Below, piece by piece: positions 29,187-38,373 of a stretch of 64,000 bases of DNA. The notes below the pieces were generated by a model. It searched no databases and had not been told where the DNA came from. It was given only the letters and a program-made list of their open reading frames with translations. Each line of letters starts with the position of its first letter. Position 1 is the first letter of the stretch. The stretch comes from Fen-999 sp044220545 (GTDB lineage: Bacteria > Pseudomonadota > Gammaproteobacteria > Burkholderiales > Rhodocyclaceae). The position numbers and the translations under genes were made by a program. Where the stretch lies: assembly GCA_044220545.1 (NCBI GenBank), contig JBGAQX010000004.1, forward strand, positions 27,612 through 91,611, in the 5' to 3' direction.

Positions 29187-30503
29187 TCGGGTGGCAACCG
29201 GGTCCGGAGAAGCCAGTTCGACGCGGTCCCGGCCAGCCGCCTTGGCGCGATAGAGCGCCCCGTCAAGGCGATCGAGCAGGCTGTAGAGGCTCAGTTCGGC
29301 GGGATTGAATTCGGCGACGCCGAAGCTGGCCGTGAAGTGGATGCGCCGGCCTTGCAGATGCAGGTGGCACTCGGCAAGGGCGGCGCGCATGCGTTCCGCG
29401 GCCCGCATCGCCTCGGCGGCGGCGGTGCCTGGCAGCAGCACCAGAAACTCTTCGCCGCCCCAGCGGCCGACCACGTCCACCTCCCGCACCGCTTGCGTGA
29501 TGGTTCGGGCAAAGCTGACCAGCACGGCATCGCCGGTCTGGTGGCCATAGCTGTCGTTGATCGTCTTGAAGTGATCCAGGTCGATCATGATCAGGGATAC
29601 CGGCATGCCGTAGCGCAGGGCGCGTTGCACCTCGTGCTCGGCGATCTCGTCGAAGGCGCGCCGATTCGCCACCCCGGTCAGCGCGTCGACGCGTGCCGCG
29701 CGCTCCGCGGCCTCCTTCTGCTGGCGCAATTCCTCGGTGGCCAGAACCACCTTGTGGCGCAGGTCTTCCTGGGTGAAGGCGATCCGCTCCGCCATGTCGT
29801 TGATGCCGGCCGCCAAGGGCTCCAGCACCCCCGACGCGGCGCCCCGCGTGCGTGCGCTCAACTCGCCGCCCTTGATGCGCGCCACGACCTCGCTGATATG
29901 AGTGATCGGGGCGGTGACGCTGCTGGCGATCACCGTCGACAGCACCGCCGCCAGAACCAGGGCGCCGGCGGTGATGGCGAGGACGCGCCAAAGCATGTCG
30001 CTTCGTTGGCTCTCCAGCGCCGCACGGGAGAGTTCGAGCACCGCGTAACCAAGCAACTCCGCTTTCGCACTGGTAGGTGCCAGAGCCGTTTCGGCGTAGA
30101 TGTCGTCGACCGACGCCGCCGATCGATTGATCGGTATCACGACGATCAAGGGGTCCCCGGCGACCACCTGCTCCGCGCCGTTGAGCTGTGGCGTCCAGGC
30201 GGAGAACTCGCCCGAAGACGCATGCAGTTGTCCGCCGCCATCGAGCAAGGCGGCGCCCTTGATTTGGTTGTCGCCACCCCGGGCGGCGCTCACCAACTGG
30301 TCGAGCGCCTCGCGGTTGCCGGCGAACAGGGGAAACTCCGCCGCTGTGCCCAACTGCCTGGCCACGGCGCGACCCCGGTCTTGCAAGGCCTGCTCCAGAT
30401 CGGCGGTGTGCCGATCGAGGAAACCGATCAACAGCAACGCCACCACCATCACCGCCGGCAGGGTTGCCGCCAGCAGCAGGCGCGCGCGAAAACCTATCCT
30501 CAT
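29175..30503 (-). CDS. Membrane-bound diguanylate cyclase (HAMP-GGDEF)
   Basis: 442 residues: TM1 near 8-28, a periplasmic sensor domain to about 185, TM2 (AITAGALVLAAVLSTVIA), a HAMP domain (ITHISEVVARIKGGELSAR), a coiled coil and a C-terminal GGDEF domain. The active site reads GGEEF at about residue 350 (VVGRWGGEEFLVLL), an accepted active variant, and DALTGVANRRAFDEI precedes it. It would make c-di-GMP. The start overlaps the end of the binding-protein gene by 4 bp, suggesting that the periplasmic binding protein supplies its signal. Confidence 0.92.
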   Translation of the reverse strand: MRIGFRARLLLAATLPAVMVVALLLIGFLDRHTADLEQALQDRGRAVARQLGTAAEFPLFAGNREALDQLVSAARGGDNQIKGAALLDGGGQLHASSGEFSAWTPQLNGAEQVVAGDPLIVVIPINRSAASVDDIYAETALAPTSAKAELLGYAVLELSRAALESQRSDMLWRVLAITAGALVLAAVLSTVIASSVTAPITHISEVVARIKGGELSARTRGAASGVLEPLAAGINDMAERIAFTQEDLRHKVVLATEELRQQKEAAERAARVDALTGVANRRAFDEIAEHEVQRALRYGMPVSLIMIDLDHFKTINDSYGHQTGDAVLVSFARTITQAVREVDVVGRWGGEEFLVLLPGTAAAEAMRAAERMRAALAECHLHLQGRRIHFTASFGVAEFNPAELSLYSLLDRLDGALYRAKAAGRDRVELASPDPVATRSET

Positions 30504-31444
30504 CGCGCGGCCTCCTTGCGCTTGAGCGCCTCGGTGATCGCCGACGGGTCGTCGGCGGTCACACCCAGCGACCGCGCCACCCGCTCGTTCACCACCACCG
30601 AGAAGTCCGCCGCCCACTGCGGCGCCGGCAAGCCGCGGCCGGCCAGGCCGGCCCGCGCCACCGCGGCGGCCTGACTGGCCGCCTGGCCCGGCGACACGTG
30701 GAGGGCCATCGCGGCGCCCGCTTTGACGTAGCCGGCCGAGAACGCCACCATCGGCACGCGCTGGCGGTAGGTCGTTATCAGGATGTTCTGTAGCGAACTG
30801 GCGTTGTAGACCTTGTTGTCCGGCAGGGCCAGCAGAACATCCACCTCGCCGAGCAAGGTTTTCAACGCCGGGTAGATCTCTTCGCTGTCGCCACCGACCT
30901 CGGCCGTGAGCAGTCGCAAACCGCGCGCGGCGGCCTCTTTGGCCAGAACCGGCGCCAATGCCGCCGACTCCGGGCCGAGCAGCACGCCCACCCGCTTGCG
31001 CTCGGGCATGGCCAGCCGCAGCAATTCGAGGTAACGGGCGGCCGGCTGGTCGAGAAACACCGCCGAGATCCCTGGCCGGTTCTTCGGCACCAAGGCCTCG
31101 TAGCTGGCGCGCGGCAGCAGCGCCGCCAGGATCGGCACCCGGGCCAGGCTGGTTTCGCGCTGCGCGCTGTCGAGCATGTTGCGCAAGGCGACCGAGCCCA
31201 GTGTAACGATCAACTGCGGTGGCTTGGCCGGGGTACCCTGAAACTCCTGCCAGGTCCCGACCTTCAGTTCGCCGCCCCGCGGCAACTGGCTCAGTTCGTT
31301 GCGCAGCGCCGTGGCCGCCTCGACATACGGCCCACCGGACTCCGACTGCACCACCCAGACACCGGCGTCGTCGGCGCGCGCCCAGCCCGGCGCCAGCGTT
31401 GCCGCCGCGGCCAGAAGCAGGAACAGGCGACGCGACGTAGGCAG
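30500..31444 (-). CDS. Periplasmic ABC-type substrate-binding protein, start uncertain
   Basis: About 314 residues. The mature protein (after RRLFLLLAAAATLAPGWARA) resembles the ABC_sub_bind family: PPQLIVTLGSVALRNML, RPGISAVFLDQPAARYLELL, RKRVGVLLGPESAAL, DVLLALPDNKVYN. No ATG, GTG or TTG sits near the signal peptide. A CTG at 31444 lies 7 bases after a GGAG, just behind the receptor stop codon, and is my choice; TTG at 31522 would add 26 unlikely residues. No ABC permease or ATPase accompanies it. It is sandwiched between a TonB-dependent receptor and a GGDEF protein, so it more likely acts as a sensor partner than an importer component. Confidence 0.7.
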   Translation of the reverse strand: MPTSRRLFLLLAAAATLAPGWARADDAGVWVVQSESGGPYVEAATALRNELSQLPRGGELKVGTWQEFQGTPAKPPQLIVTLGSVALRNMLDSAQRETSLARVPILAALLPRASYEALVPKNRPGISAVFLDQPAARYLELLRLAMPERKRVGVLLGPESAALAPVLAKEAAARGLRLLTAEVGGDSEEIYPALKTLLGEVDVLLALPDNKVYNASSLQNILITTYRQRVPMVAFSAGYVKAGAAMALHVSPGQAASQAAAVARAGLAGRGLPAPQWAADFSVVVNERVARSLGVTADDPSAITEALKRKEAAR

Positions 31445-31445
31445 C

Positions 31446-33383
31446 TCAATACTCCAGGCGCAACGTGGCGAAGGCGCGGCTATCGACCACCATGGGCGGA
31501 TAGGAGCGTTGCACGTAGTCAAGGTGGTTGCCGGCCACCGCCCTCACCGTCAGCGCCGCCTCGGCGCGGGTGGCGCCGATCATGAAACGGCGGCCCAGGC
31601 GCAGGTCGGTTTGCCGATAGGCGGGAATGATGTCAGATGCGCGCACGTAGAAATACTTGGCCATCTCGGTGTGAATCACGCTCAGCTCGAAATCGGCCGG
31701 CAGGCGCTGGAACCAGGCCAGTGTCGAATAATGGCGGGGGGCAAGGCCCGCGTCCTGCGGCGACGTGCTGCTGGCGTCGGGAATCAGGCGCAGTTCGGTG
31801 TGATTGAACAGGATCTGCGTACCGGTCACCGGCTGCCAGCGCAATTGCGTCTCCCAGCCACGCTGGACACTGGGATCCTTGTTCACTATGTCGTTGGCGC
31901 AGGTGGGGCACGGCTTCTGGTAGGCAAGCAGGTCGCGGACCTTCTCCTCGAAAACGCGCACGTCGGCGCTCAGGCCCAGGCGGGGGAATTCGCCGAGGTA
32001 GCCCAGTTCGGTGGCATAAACCCGCTCGGGACGCGCGTTGCCCAGGGCGAGCGCGACGGGCGTGGTGCCGGATCGCCAGTCGGCGCGCAACTCGAACAGG
32101 GTTGGCTGCTTGTCGGCCGTGGTCTTGCCCAGGCGCAGGGTGTGCCCGGGCAGCAGGTGGTAGTTCACTACCAGCCGCGGCGATCCGTTGCCGCCCGTGA
32201 TGCTGTGGCGCTCGAACAGGCCACCGGCGTTGACGACCCAGTCGGGATGCGGCTTCCATTCGAGGTTGCCGAACACCCGCCACAGGTCGAGCCGCTCGGT
32301 GATCCGGTCGGGGAAGAGATCCCGCGAATCGACCTGCTCGTGGCGATACTGCCCGCCCCAGACCAGGCGCCAGCCATTGCCCGCGGCGAAACTATGCTCG
32401 GCCTCGAGCTCGCCACGGCGGGCAACGCCGTCGGCGCGCAACAGCGGATAGAAATTGCCGTAGCGCTCTTCGTCGATGGTGCCGCTGACCTTGACCTGGT
32501 CGGTGGCATCGAGGCGGCGCGCCCATTGCAGCCGGGCATAGCTGTTCCGCCACGATTCGTCATGCCAGGTACTGGGGATGTTGCCGGCGTTCCAGCGCGA
32601 TTCCGCGTGGCCGGCCGTGACGGTCACGTCGTCCGCGCCGGATGGATGCAAGTCGCCGCGGAAATGCAACTGGCCCAGCCGGCTGGTATCGGCAAGATTT
32701 TCGAAACCCCGATCCGCCCGGCTGGCCGCCGTGACGCGAAACTGGGCACGTTCGTCGCCCCAGCCGACGCGCGCCACGCCGTCCTTGACGCCCGCTTCTC
32801 CCGCGCTCAGCGACACCATGCCGCCGCGCGTGTCGGCGGCATGGCGGGTGACGATATTGACCACGCCGAGGAAGGCGTTGGCGCCATAGGCCGCCGAATT
32901 GGAGCCGCGCAGGACTTCGATGCGCTCGATGTCCTCCAGCACTATCGCCAGCATGCCCTGATTGGCCGAGCCGACCAGCATGCTCGAATAGACCGAGCGA
33001 CCATCGACGAAGACCTGGAGCCGCCGCACGATGCCGTTGTATTCGGCGTGGTAGTGCGCGATAGGCCTGGCCGCGCCCTCGAAATGGGAGGTGATGAAAC
33101 CCGGCACCAGGCGCAGCAATTCCTGGACGGTTCGCGCGCCGGAGCGGCGAATCAGGTCGCGGTCGAGGACGGTCACCGCGCCGGGCGCCTCGTCGAGCGG
33201 CTGGGCAAGCCGGCTTACCGACAGCACCTCCGGCATTTCAGTGAAGAAATCCTGCTCGGAGACGGCCGCCGTCGCGGCCCCGCTGGCTGCCATGCCGACG
33301 CACCAAACGGGCAGCAATCGGGCGATTGATTTTGCCGGAATTCTGATGATCACTCTCCTGAACAGGGCCGCTCCAATTCGCAT
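31446..33383 (-). CDS. TonB-dependent outer-membrane receptor
   Basis: 645 residues from ATG 33383. The signal peptide (IARLLPVWCVGMAASGAATA) is followed by a plug domain: EAPGAVTVLDRDLIRRSGAR, VQELLRLVPGF, VFVDGRSVYSS, IERIEVLRGSNSAAYGANAF and GVVNIVTR. The C-terminal barrel ends in AFATLRLEY. Ligand unknown; the closest overall pattern is vitamin B12/siderophore-type receptors. A CPTCAND segment in the barrel contains paired cysteines, which could close an extracellular loop. It leads a three-gene run with the binding protein and the diguanylate cyclase, pointing to nutrient-triggered c-di-GMP signalling. Confidence 0.9.
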   Translation of the reverse strand: MRIGAALFRRVIIRIPAKSIARLLPVWCVGMAASGAATAAVSEQDFFTEMPEVLSVSRLAQPLDEAPGAVTVLDRDLIRRSGARTVQELLRLVPGFITSHFEGAARPIAHYHAEYNGIVRRLQVFVDGRSVYSSMLVGSANQGMLAIVLEDIERIEVLRGSNSAAYGANAFLGVVNIVTRHAADTRGGMVSLSAGEAGVKDGVARVGWGDERAQFRVTAASRADRGFENLADTSRLGQLHFRGDLHPSGADDVTVTAGHAESRWNAGNIPSTWHDESWRNSYARLQWARRLDATDQVKVSGTIDEERYGNFYPLLRADGVARRGELEAEHSFAAGNGWRLVWGGQYRHEQVDSRDLFPDRITERLDLWRVFGNLEWKPHPDWVVNAGGLFERHSITGGNGSPRLVVNYHLLPGHTLRLGKTTADKQPTLFELRADWRSGTTPVALALGNARPERVYATELGYLGEFPRLGLSADVRVFEEKVRDLLAYQKPCPTCANDIVNKDPSVQRGWETQLRWQPVTGTQILFNHTELRLIPDASSTSPQDAGLAPRHYSTLAWFQRLPADFELSVIHTEMAKYFYVRASDIIPAYRQTDLRLGRRFMIGATRAEAALTVRAVAGNHLDYVQRSYPPMVVDSRAFATLRLEY

Positions 33384-33435
33384 AGACCGGCATCCAGTAT
33401 GCTTATTGACACTATCAAGGGTTCGCTCACGCAGG

Positions 33436-34332
33436 TCAAGACCGGGCGCGCAGACTGACCAGCAAGACGCCGGCGACCACCAGCGCCGCACCGGCGAGCT
33501 GCCAGAGCGACATCGCCTCGCCGAGCAGCCACCAGCCCAGGGCGATGGTTATGAGCGGTCCTACCGTTCCGATCAGCACGGCGCGCCCAGCACCGATCCG
33601 GCGAATGGCCGCCGATTGGGCGAAGACCGGAATCACGGTCGACAGCACCGCCATGGCCAGACCATAGCCATAGATGGGCAGCGGCTGGACCAGCGCCGAA
33701 AAGGGCTGGGTGACCAAGAAATGAACCAGCGTCGCCGCGGTGGAGACCAGCATGGCCAGAGCCGTGAAGCGGGCGACACCGACGCGCGCCAGCATCCGGC
33801 CGCTACCCGACAGGTAAAGGGCGTACGACAGCGACGAGGCGAAGACGAAGGCACCGCCGACCCAAACCGCCGAAACCTCGGCGCTCTGCCGCAGGTCGTG
33901 GGCAAAGGCGGCGGCGATGCCAACGTAGCAAAGCCCCAGCGCCAGCCAGGCGCGGCGCCCGATGGCCTCGCCGAAGAACACCGCGCCCAGCAACAGGGTC
34001 AGGGTCGGGTAGGTGAACAGGATCAGACGTTCCAGCCCGGCGGAGATGGTTTGCAGGCCGACGAAATCGAGAATGCTGGCGCCGTAGTAGCCGAGCAGGC
34101 CCAGGACGACGATGGCCAGCCAGTCCCGCATCGACAGTGTCGGCGCACCGCGCGAAGCGCGCAGCCCGACCCAGAGGAACACCGGCAGCGAGAACGCCAT
34201 CCGCAGCGCCAGCAGCGTGACCGCGTCGACCGGCGCGGCGGCGTAAGCCAGTTTGACGAAGATCGCCTTCAGGGAAAAACCGAAGGCGGCCAGAACGGCG
34301 AGCCAGATGCCCGCCAGGGGTGATGTGTTCAG
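33436..34332 (-). CDS. EamA/DMT-family transporter, probable CTG start
   Basis: From the first ATG (34200) the protein would have 254 residues and lack its first helix. The same frame continues upstream without a stop and reads IWLAVLAAFGFSLKAIFVKL then APVDAVTLLALR, exactly the missing first EamA repeat. No ATG, GTG or TTG lies in this extension, but a CTG at 34332 overlaps the stop codon of the upstream gene as CTGA, copying the ATGA/GTGA couplings elsewhere in the window. From there the product has 298 residues and ten helices, normal for EamA exporters of metabolites such as amino acids. Substrate is unknown. Confidence 0.75.
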   Translation of the reverse strand: MNTSPLAGIWLAVLAAFGFSLKAIFVKLAYAAAPVDAVTLLALRMAFSLPVFLWVGLRASRGAPTLSMRDWLAIVVLGLLGYYGASILDFVGLQTISAGLERLILFTYPTLTLLLGAVFFGEAIGRRAWLALGLCYVGIAAAFAHDLRQSAEVSAVWVGGAFVFASSLSYALYLSGSGRMLARVGVARFTALAMLVSTAATLVHFLVTQPFSALVQPLPIYGYGLAMAVLSTVIPVFAQSAAIRRIGAGRAVLIGTVGPLITIALGWWLLGEAMSLWQLAGAALVVAGVLLVSLRARS

Positions 34333-35816
34333 CGGCGGCGTCCGCCAAGGATTGAGCCCAGTACGCCACGGACGATTTCCTGGCCGACCTTGGAGCCGAT
34401 GGCGCGCACGGCGGACTTGACCATCGCCTCGCCGACGCCCTGGCGCTTGCCGTCGCCGCCGAAGATACTGCCCAGGCCGCCGAAGATACCGCCGCCGCTA
34501 TCCTTTTCCACCGCCGGCGCGGCCGGGGCGGCTTCGGCCGCCGCCGCCTTTTCCTTCAGCTTCTCATAGGCCGATTCTCGGTCGACCGCTTTTTCGTAGT
34601 GGCCATAGATGGTGGAATTCTTGATTGCGGCGACCCGCTCGTCGGCCGTCAGCGGGCCGATGCGGGAACCCGGGGCCAATACGAAGCCGCGCTCGACGAC
34701 TTGCGGCGAACCTTTTTCGTCGAGGAAGGACAGCAAGGCCTCGCCGACGCCGAGTTCCATGATCGCCGTCTGAGCGTCGAACCTCGGGTTGGCGCGCAGG
34801 GTCTGCGCCGCAGTCTGGACGGCCTTCTGATCGCGCGGCGTGAAGGCGCGCAGGGCATGCTGGACGCGGTTGCCCAACTGGCCGAGCACCTTGTCCGGCA
34901 CATCGAGCGGGTTTTGGGTGACGAAATAGACGCCGACGCCCTTGGAGCGGATCAGGCGCACGACTTGCTCGACCTTTTCCAGCAACGCCGGCGGCGCTTC
35001 GCTGAACAAGAGGTGCGCCTCGTCGAAGAAGAAGACCAGTTTGGGCTTGTCCAGGTCGCCGGCCTCGGGCAACTGCTCGAAGAGCTCCGCCAGCAGCCAG
35101 AGCAGGAAGGTGGAATAGAGCTGCGGCGAGTTCATCAGCTTCTCCGCCGCCAGCACGTTGATGACGCCGCGGCCGCGCTCGGCCTGCATCAAGTCGCCGA
35201 TGTCGAGCATGGGCTCGCCGAAGAACTTGTCGCCGCCCTGCTGCTCCAGATTGAGCAGGCCGCGCTGGATGGCGCCTATGGAAGCCACCGAGATGTTGCC
35301 GTACTCGGTGGTGTACTGCTTGGCGTTGTCGCCGACGTTCTGCACCATGGCGCGCAGATCCTTGAGATCAAGCAGCAAGAGGCCGTTGTCGTCGGCGATC
35401 TTGAACACCAGTTGCAGGACGCCTTCCTGAGTGTCGTTGAGCCCGAGCAGGCGGGCGAGCAGCAACGGCCCCATGTCGGAAACCGTGGCGCGCACCGGGT
35501 GGCCGTTTTCGCCGAACACATCCCAGAACACCACCGGATTGGTCACCGGCTGCCAGTCGGTGACCTTGAGCATGTCCAGTCGTTTGGCCAGCTTGTCGGA
35601 CTTGACGCCAGCGGCGCCGAGACCGGAGAGGTCACCCTTGACGTCGGCCATGAAGACCGGCACGCCGATGCTGGCGAACTGTTCCGCCAACCGTTGCAGG
35701 GTGACGGTCTTGCCGGTGCCGGTGGCGCCGGTGATCAGCCCGTGGCGATTGGCCAGCGCCGGCAGCAGGCTGATTTCGGCATCGCCGGCTTTGGCGATAG
35801 GCAGTGGTCGAGTCAT
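34329..35816 (-). CDS. HerA-like DUF853 ATPase (YjgR type)
   Basis: 495 residues from ATG 35816. Walker A is ITGATGTGKTVTLQRLA, Walker B KLVFFFDEAHLLFS, and the arginine/sensor region GVYFVTQNPLDVPDKVLGQL matches DUF853/YjgR proteins of the HerA-FtsK superfamily. The C-terminus is Gly-rich (GGIFGGLGSIFGGDGKRQG). These ATPases are presumed DNA or protein translocases, but the role is not established. The gene overlaps the EamA frame by 4 bp and is divergent from yebC, whose start is 60 bp away. Confidence 0.85.
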   Translation of the reverse strand: MTRPLPIAKAGDAEISLLPALANRHGLITGATGTGKTVTLQRLAEQFASIGVPVFMADVKGDLSGLGAAGVKSDKLAKRLDMLKVTDWQPVTNPVVFWDVFGENGHPVRATVSDMGPLLLARLLGLNDTQEGVLQLVFKIADDNGLLLLDLKDLRAMVQNVGDNAKQYTTEYGNISVASIGAIQRGLLNLEQQGGDKFFGEPMLDIGDLMQAERGRGVINVLAAEKLMNSPQLYSTFLLWLLAELFEQLPEAGDLDKPKLVFFFDEAHLLFSEAPPALLEKVEQVVRLIRSKGVGVYFVTQNPLDVPDKVLGQLGNRVQHALRAFTPRDQKAVQTAAQTLRANPRFDAQTAIMELGVGEALLSFLDEKGSPQVVERGFVLAPGSRIGPLTADERVAAIKNSTIYGHYEKAVDRESAYEKLKEKAAAAEAAPAAPAVEKDSGGGIFGGLGSIFGGDGKRQGVGEAMVKSAVRAIGSKVGQEIVRGVLGSILGGRRR

Positions 35817-35835
35817 GGCGGGCACCCCCCAAGTG

Positions 35836-35855
35836 GTAAAATCCGGCCATTTTAC
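35836..35855. repeat. Inverted repeat upstream of yebC
   Basis: Perfect 7-bp arms, GTAAAAT and ATTTTAC, separated by CCGGCC. It lies 20 bp before the yebC start and 19 bp after the DUF853 start on the other strand. It may be an operator or a leader hairpin; TAAAAT could double as a -10 element, but no -35 was found at the right distance. Confidence 0.4.
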
Positions 35856-35875
35856 GCAGCAACAAAGGAAATCAT

Positions 35876-36601
35876 ATGGCCGGCCATTCCAAATGGGCGA
35901 ACATCCAGCACCGCAAGGGGCGCCAGGACGAGAAGCGCGGCGCCGCCTTCTCGAAGATTGCGAAGGAAATCACCGTTGCGGCCAAGATGGGTGGCGGCGA
36001 TCCGGGCTTCAACCCCCGACTGCGAATGGCTGTGGACAAGGGCAAGGCCGTCAACATGCCCAAGGACAAGATCGACAACGCGATCAAGAAGGGCACCGGC
36101 GAACTCGAAGGCGTCGATTACGTCGAGATCCGCTACGAGGGCTATGGCATCAACGGCGCGGCGGTGATGGTCGATTGCCTGACCGACAACAAGGTGCGCA
36201 CCGTCGCCGAAGTCCGCCACGCCTTCAACAAGTATGGCGGCAACATGGGCACCGACGGCTCGGTAGCCTTCATGTTCAAGCATTGTGGGCAGATCATCTT
36301 CGCGCCGGGCGTGTCGGAAGAGAAGGTGATGGACGCGGCCATCGAGGCGGGCGCGGAGGACGTGATGACCAATGAAGACGGTTCCATCGAGGTCATCACC
36401 GGCCCCGGCGACTTCATCGCCGTCAAGGATGCGCTGGAGAAGGCGGGGCTCAAGCCCGAGTTCGCCGAAGTGACCATGAAGCCGGGCAGTGAAACCGAGT
36501 TCGCCGGCGAGGACGCCGAGAAGATGCAGAAGCTGCTCGACGCGCTGGAAGGCCTCGACGACGTGCAGGATGTCTACACCACCGCGGTGATGGGCGAGTA
36601 G
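35876..36601 (+). CDS. yebC: YebC/PmpR family protein (TACO1-like)
   Basis: 241 residues. The N-terminus MAGHSKWANIQHRKGRQDEK is diagnostic. MPKDKIDNAIKKGTGE, YEGYGINGAAVMVDCLTDNK and FNKYGGNMGTDGSVAFMF follow. Members have been described as DNA-binding regulators (PmpR) and, more recently, as translation factors that help ribosomes on proline stretches. In many proteobacteria yebC lies directly upstream of ruvC; here a chemoreceptor gene on the opposite strand separates the two. Confidence 0.96.
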   Translation: MAGHSKWANIQHRKGRQDEKRGAAFSKIAKEITVAAKMGGGDPGFNPRLRMAVDKGKAVNMPKDKIDNAIKKGTGELEGVDYVEIRYEGYGINGAAVMVDCLTDNKVRTVAEVRHAFNKYGGNMGTDGSVAFMFKHCGQIIFAPGVSEEKVMDAAIEAGAEDVMTNEDGSIEVITGPGDFIAVKDALEKAGLKPEFAEVTMKPGSETEFAGEDAEKMQKLLDALEGLDDVQDVYTTAVMGE

Positions 36602-36613
36602 CGACGTACCGCC

Positions 36614-36634
36614 GGCGCCGACTTTCGCGGCGCC
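36614..36634. terminator. GC-rich hairpin between yebC and the chemoreceptor gene
   Basis: GGCGCCG and CGGCGCC form a 7-bp stem with a 7-base loop in the convergent gap. No T-run follows on either side, so an intrinsic terminator is possible but not proven. Confidence 0.4.
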
Positions 36635-36657
36635 GAGGCGCGTACCGGACGGCCGTT

Positions 36658-38283
36658 TCAGGCGAGACGGAAGCGCGACACCAGTTGCCGCAGTTCTTCG
36701 GCGAGTTGCTTCAGGCCACGCACGGCGTCGGTGGTGCCCGCCACAGCCGCGCTGTTGTCGGTCGCCATGTGCGCGATGCTCTCGACGCGCCCGAAAATCT
36801 CGCGGCTGGTGGCGGCCTGCTCGTGTGTCACCGCCGAGGTTTCACGGATCCCCGCCGCAACCGACCGGATGCTGTCGTTGATGCGCTCAAGGGCGGCGCC
36901 GGCCTGTTCGGCGAGTCGCAACCCGGTATCGACCTGACGGCTGCCATCCTCCATGTTGCGCACCGCCTCGCGGGTTTCGCTCTGGATGGAGGTGATCATC
37001 GTGGAAATCTCGGCGGTGGCGCCGGTGGTGCGTTCGGCCAGCTTGCGCACCTCGTCGGCGACGACCGCGAAGCCGCGCCCCTGTTCGCCGGCGCGCGCCG
37101 CCTCAATCGCCGCGTTGAGCGCCAGCAGGTTGGTCTGATCGGCGATTTCCTTGATCACGGCGACGATCGCGCCGATCTGGTCGGAACGCTGGCCGAGCGC
37201 ATCGACCAGCCGCGCCGATTCGCTGAAGGTGGCGGCGATGGCGCGAATGCCGTCGACCGCCTGATTCACCACCCGCTGTCCATCCACCGCCAGGCCGCTG
37301 GTCCGTTCGGCCGCGCCGGCCACTTCCTCGCTGCGCGCAACCAGGCCGCCGATGGTGCGGTCGAGCTGCTCGGCGGAGGACGAGGCGTCGGCGGCATGTC
37401 CGGCCTGGGCCTGCGAAGCCTGCGCGACCTGGTTCGCGGTGTCGGCAACGCCCGTCGAAGTATTCACCACGCGGGCCGCCGCCTGCTGCACCTGGCCCAG
37501 AATGGCCGCGAAATCGTCCGCCATCTTGTTGAAGGCGAGCGCCACCTGACCGAGTTCGCAGCCACCGCGGATCTCTGCGCGCACGGCCAGGTTGCCCCCG
37601 GCCAGGCCGGTGGCCGCCTTCATGAGCTCGCCGACACTGTGGGTAATGGCGCGCGTGATGAAAACACCGGCCAGGATGGACAGCGCCAGGCCGACCAGCA
37701 TGCTGGCAATGGTGATGGCGCGCACACGGGTGGCGGACTTGCTTGCCGCCTCGTACTCAGTACGCGCGCGTTCCACCTGGTAGTTGAGCAGGGCGTCGAT
37801 GGCGGCGGAGGCTTGAGCGTAGGTCGGCTCGAAGACTGTCTTGCGCAGTTCGTCCGCGTTGGCGAACTTCTCGCGCTGGAGCAAATCGATCATCGGCATC
37901 ACGCCGGTGCGCCCGAAATTGAGCCGCGCCTTGACGAAGGCATCGTACAGTTGCCGCTCCTCTGGTGCCAGCGCGCGACTCTCGTATTCCTTGAGCAGGT
38001 TTTCGATCTTGAAGATGTAGCTGCCTACCTTGTCCGTGTGGGCCACGATCTCGAAGGCATCGCCTTCCTGACGCGCCGCCGCCAGGCTGATGCTCATCTG
38101 CATCTGGTTGTTGCGGATCTCGTTGAGCCGATCGATCGCCCGCAGGTTGTCGTTGTAGAGCGCGGAAATTGTCGCGTCCGAAGCCGCGATCCCGATCATG
38201 CCGGTGATTCCGACGCCAACCAGCATCAGGGCGGCAAAGCCGATCAACACATAGAGCCGTGTCCGGATGTTCATTTGGTTCAT
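36658..38283 (-). CDS. Methyl-accepting chemotaxis protein
   Basis: 541 residues from ATG 38283 after a GGGGGAC site. TM1 (LIGFAALMLVGVGITGMIGI) and TM2 (ITIASMLVGLALSILAGVFI) bracket a four-helix-bundle sensor domain of the 4HB_MCP/Tar-like type (LRAIDRLNEIRNNQMQMSIS). A HAMP domain and a long cytoplasmic signalling domain follow, with the hairpin tip EIADQTNLLALNAAIEAARA and GRGFAVVADEVRKLAERT. No CheR-binding pentapeptide is seen at the C-terminus. The ligand is unknown. The gene is alone, inserted between yebC and ruvC on the opposite strand. Confidence 0.93.
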   Translation of the reverse strand: MNQMNIRTRLYVLIGFAALMLVGVGITGMIGIAASDATISALYNDNLRAIDRLNEIRNNQMQMSISLAAARQEGDAFEIVAHTDKVGSYIFKIENLLKEYESRALAPEERQLYDAFVKARLNFGRTGVMPMIDLLQREKFANADELRKTVFEPTYAQASAAIDALLNYQVERARTEYEAASKSATRVRAITIASMLVGLALSILAGVFITRAITHSVGELMKAATGLAGGNLAVRAEIRGGCELGQVALAFNKMADDFAAILGQVQQAAARVVNTSTGVADTANQVAQASQAQAGHAADASSSAEQLDRTIGGLVARSEEVAGAAERTSGLAVDGQRVVNQAVDGIRAIAATFSESARLVDALGQRSDQIGAIVAVIKEIADQTNLLALNAAIEAARAGEQGRGFAVVADEVRKLAERTTGATAEISTMITSIQSETREAVRNMEDGSRQVDTGLRLAEQAGAALERINDSIRSVAAGIRETSAVTHEQAATSREIFGRVESIAHMATDNSAAVAGTTDAVRGLKQLAEELRQLVSRFRLA

Positions 38284-38373
38284 CGCGTCCCCCAATATAT
38301 TTCCGGCAATTATGACCGATCGGCGGGAGAATGCCCGCGACGGCGATGCCCCGGTGTATCTTTCGCTACCAGC

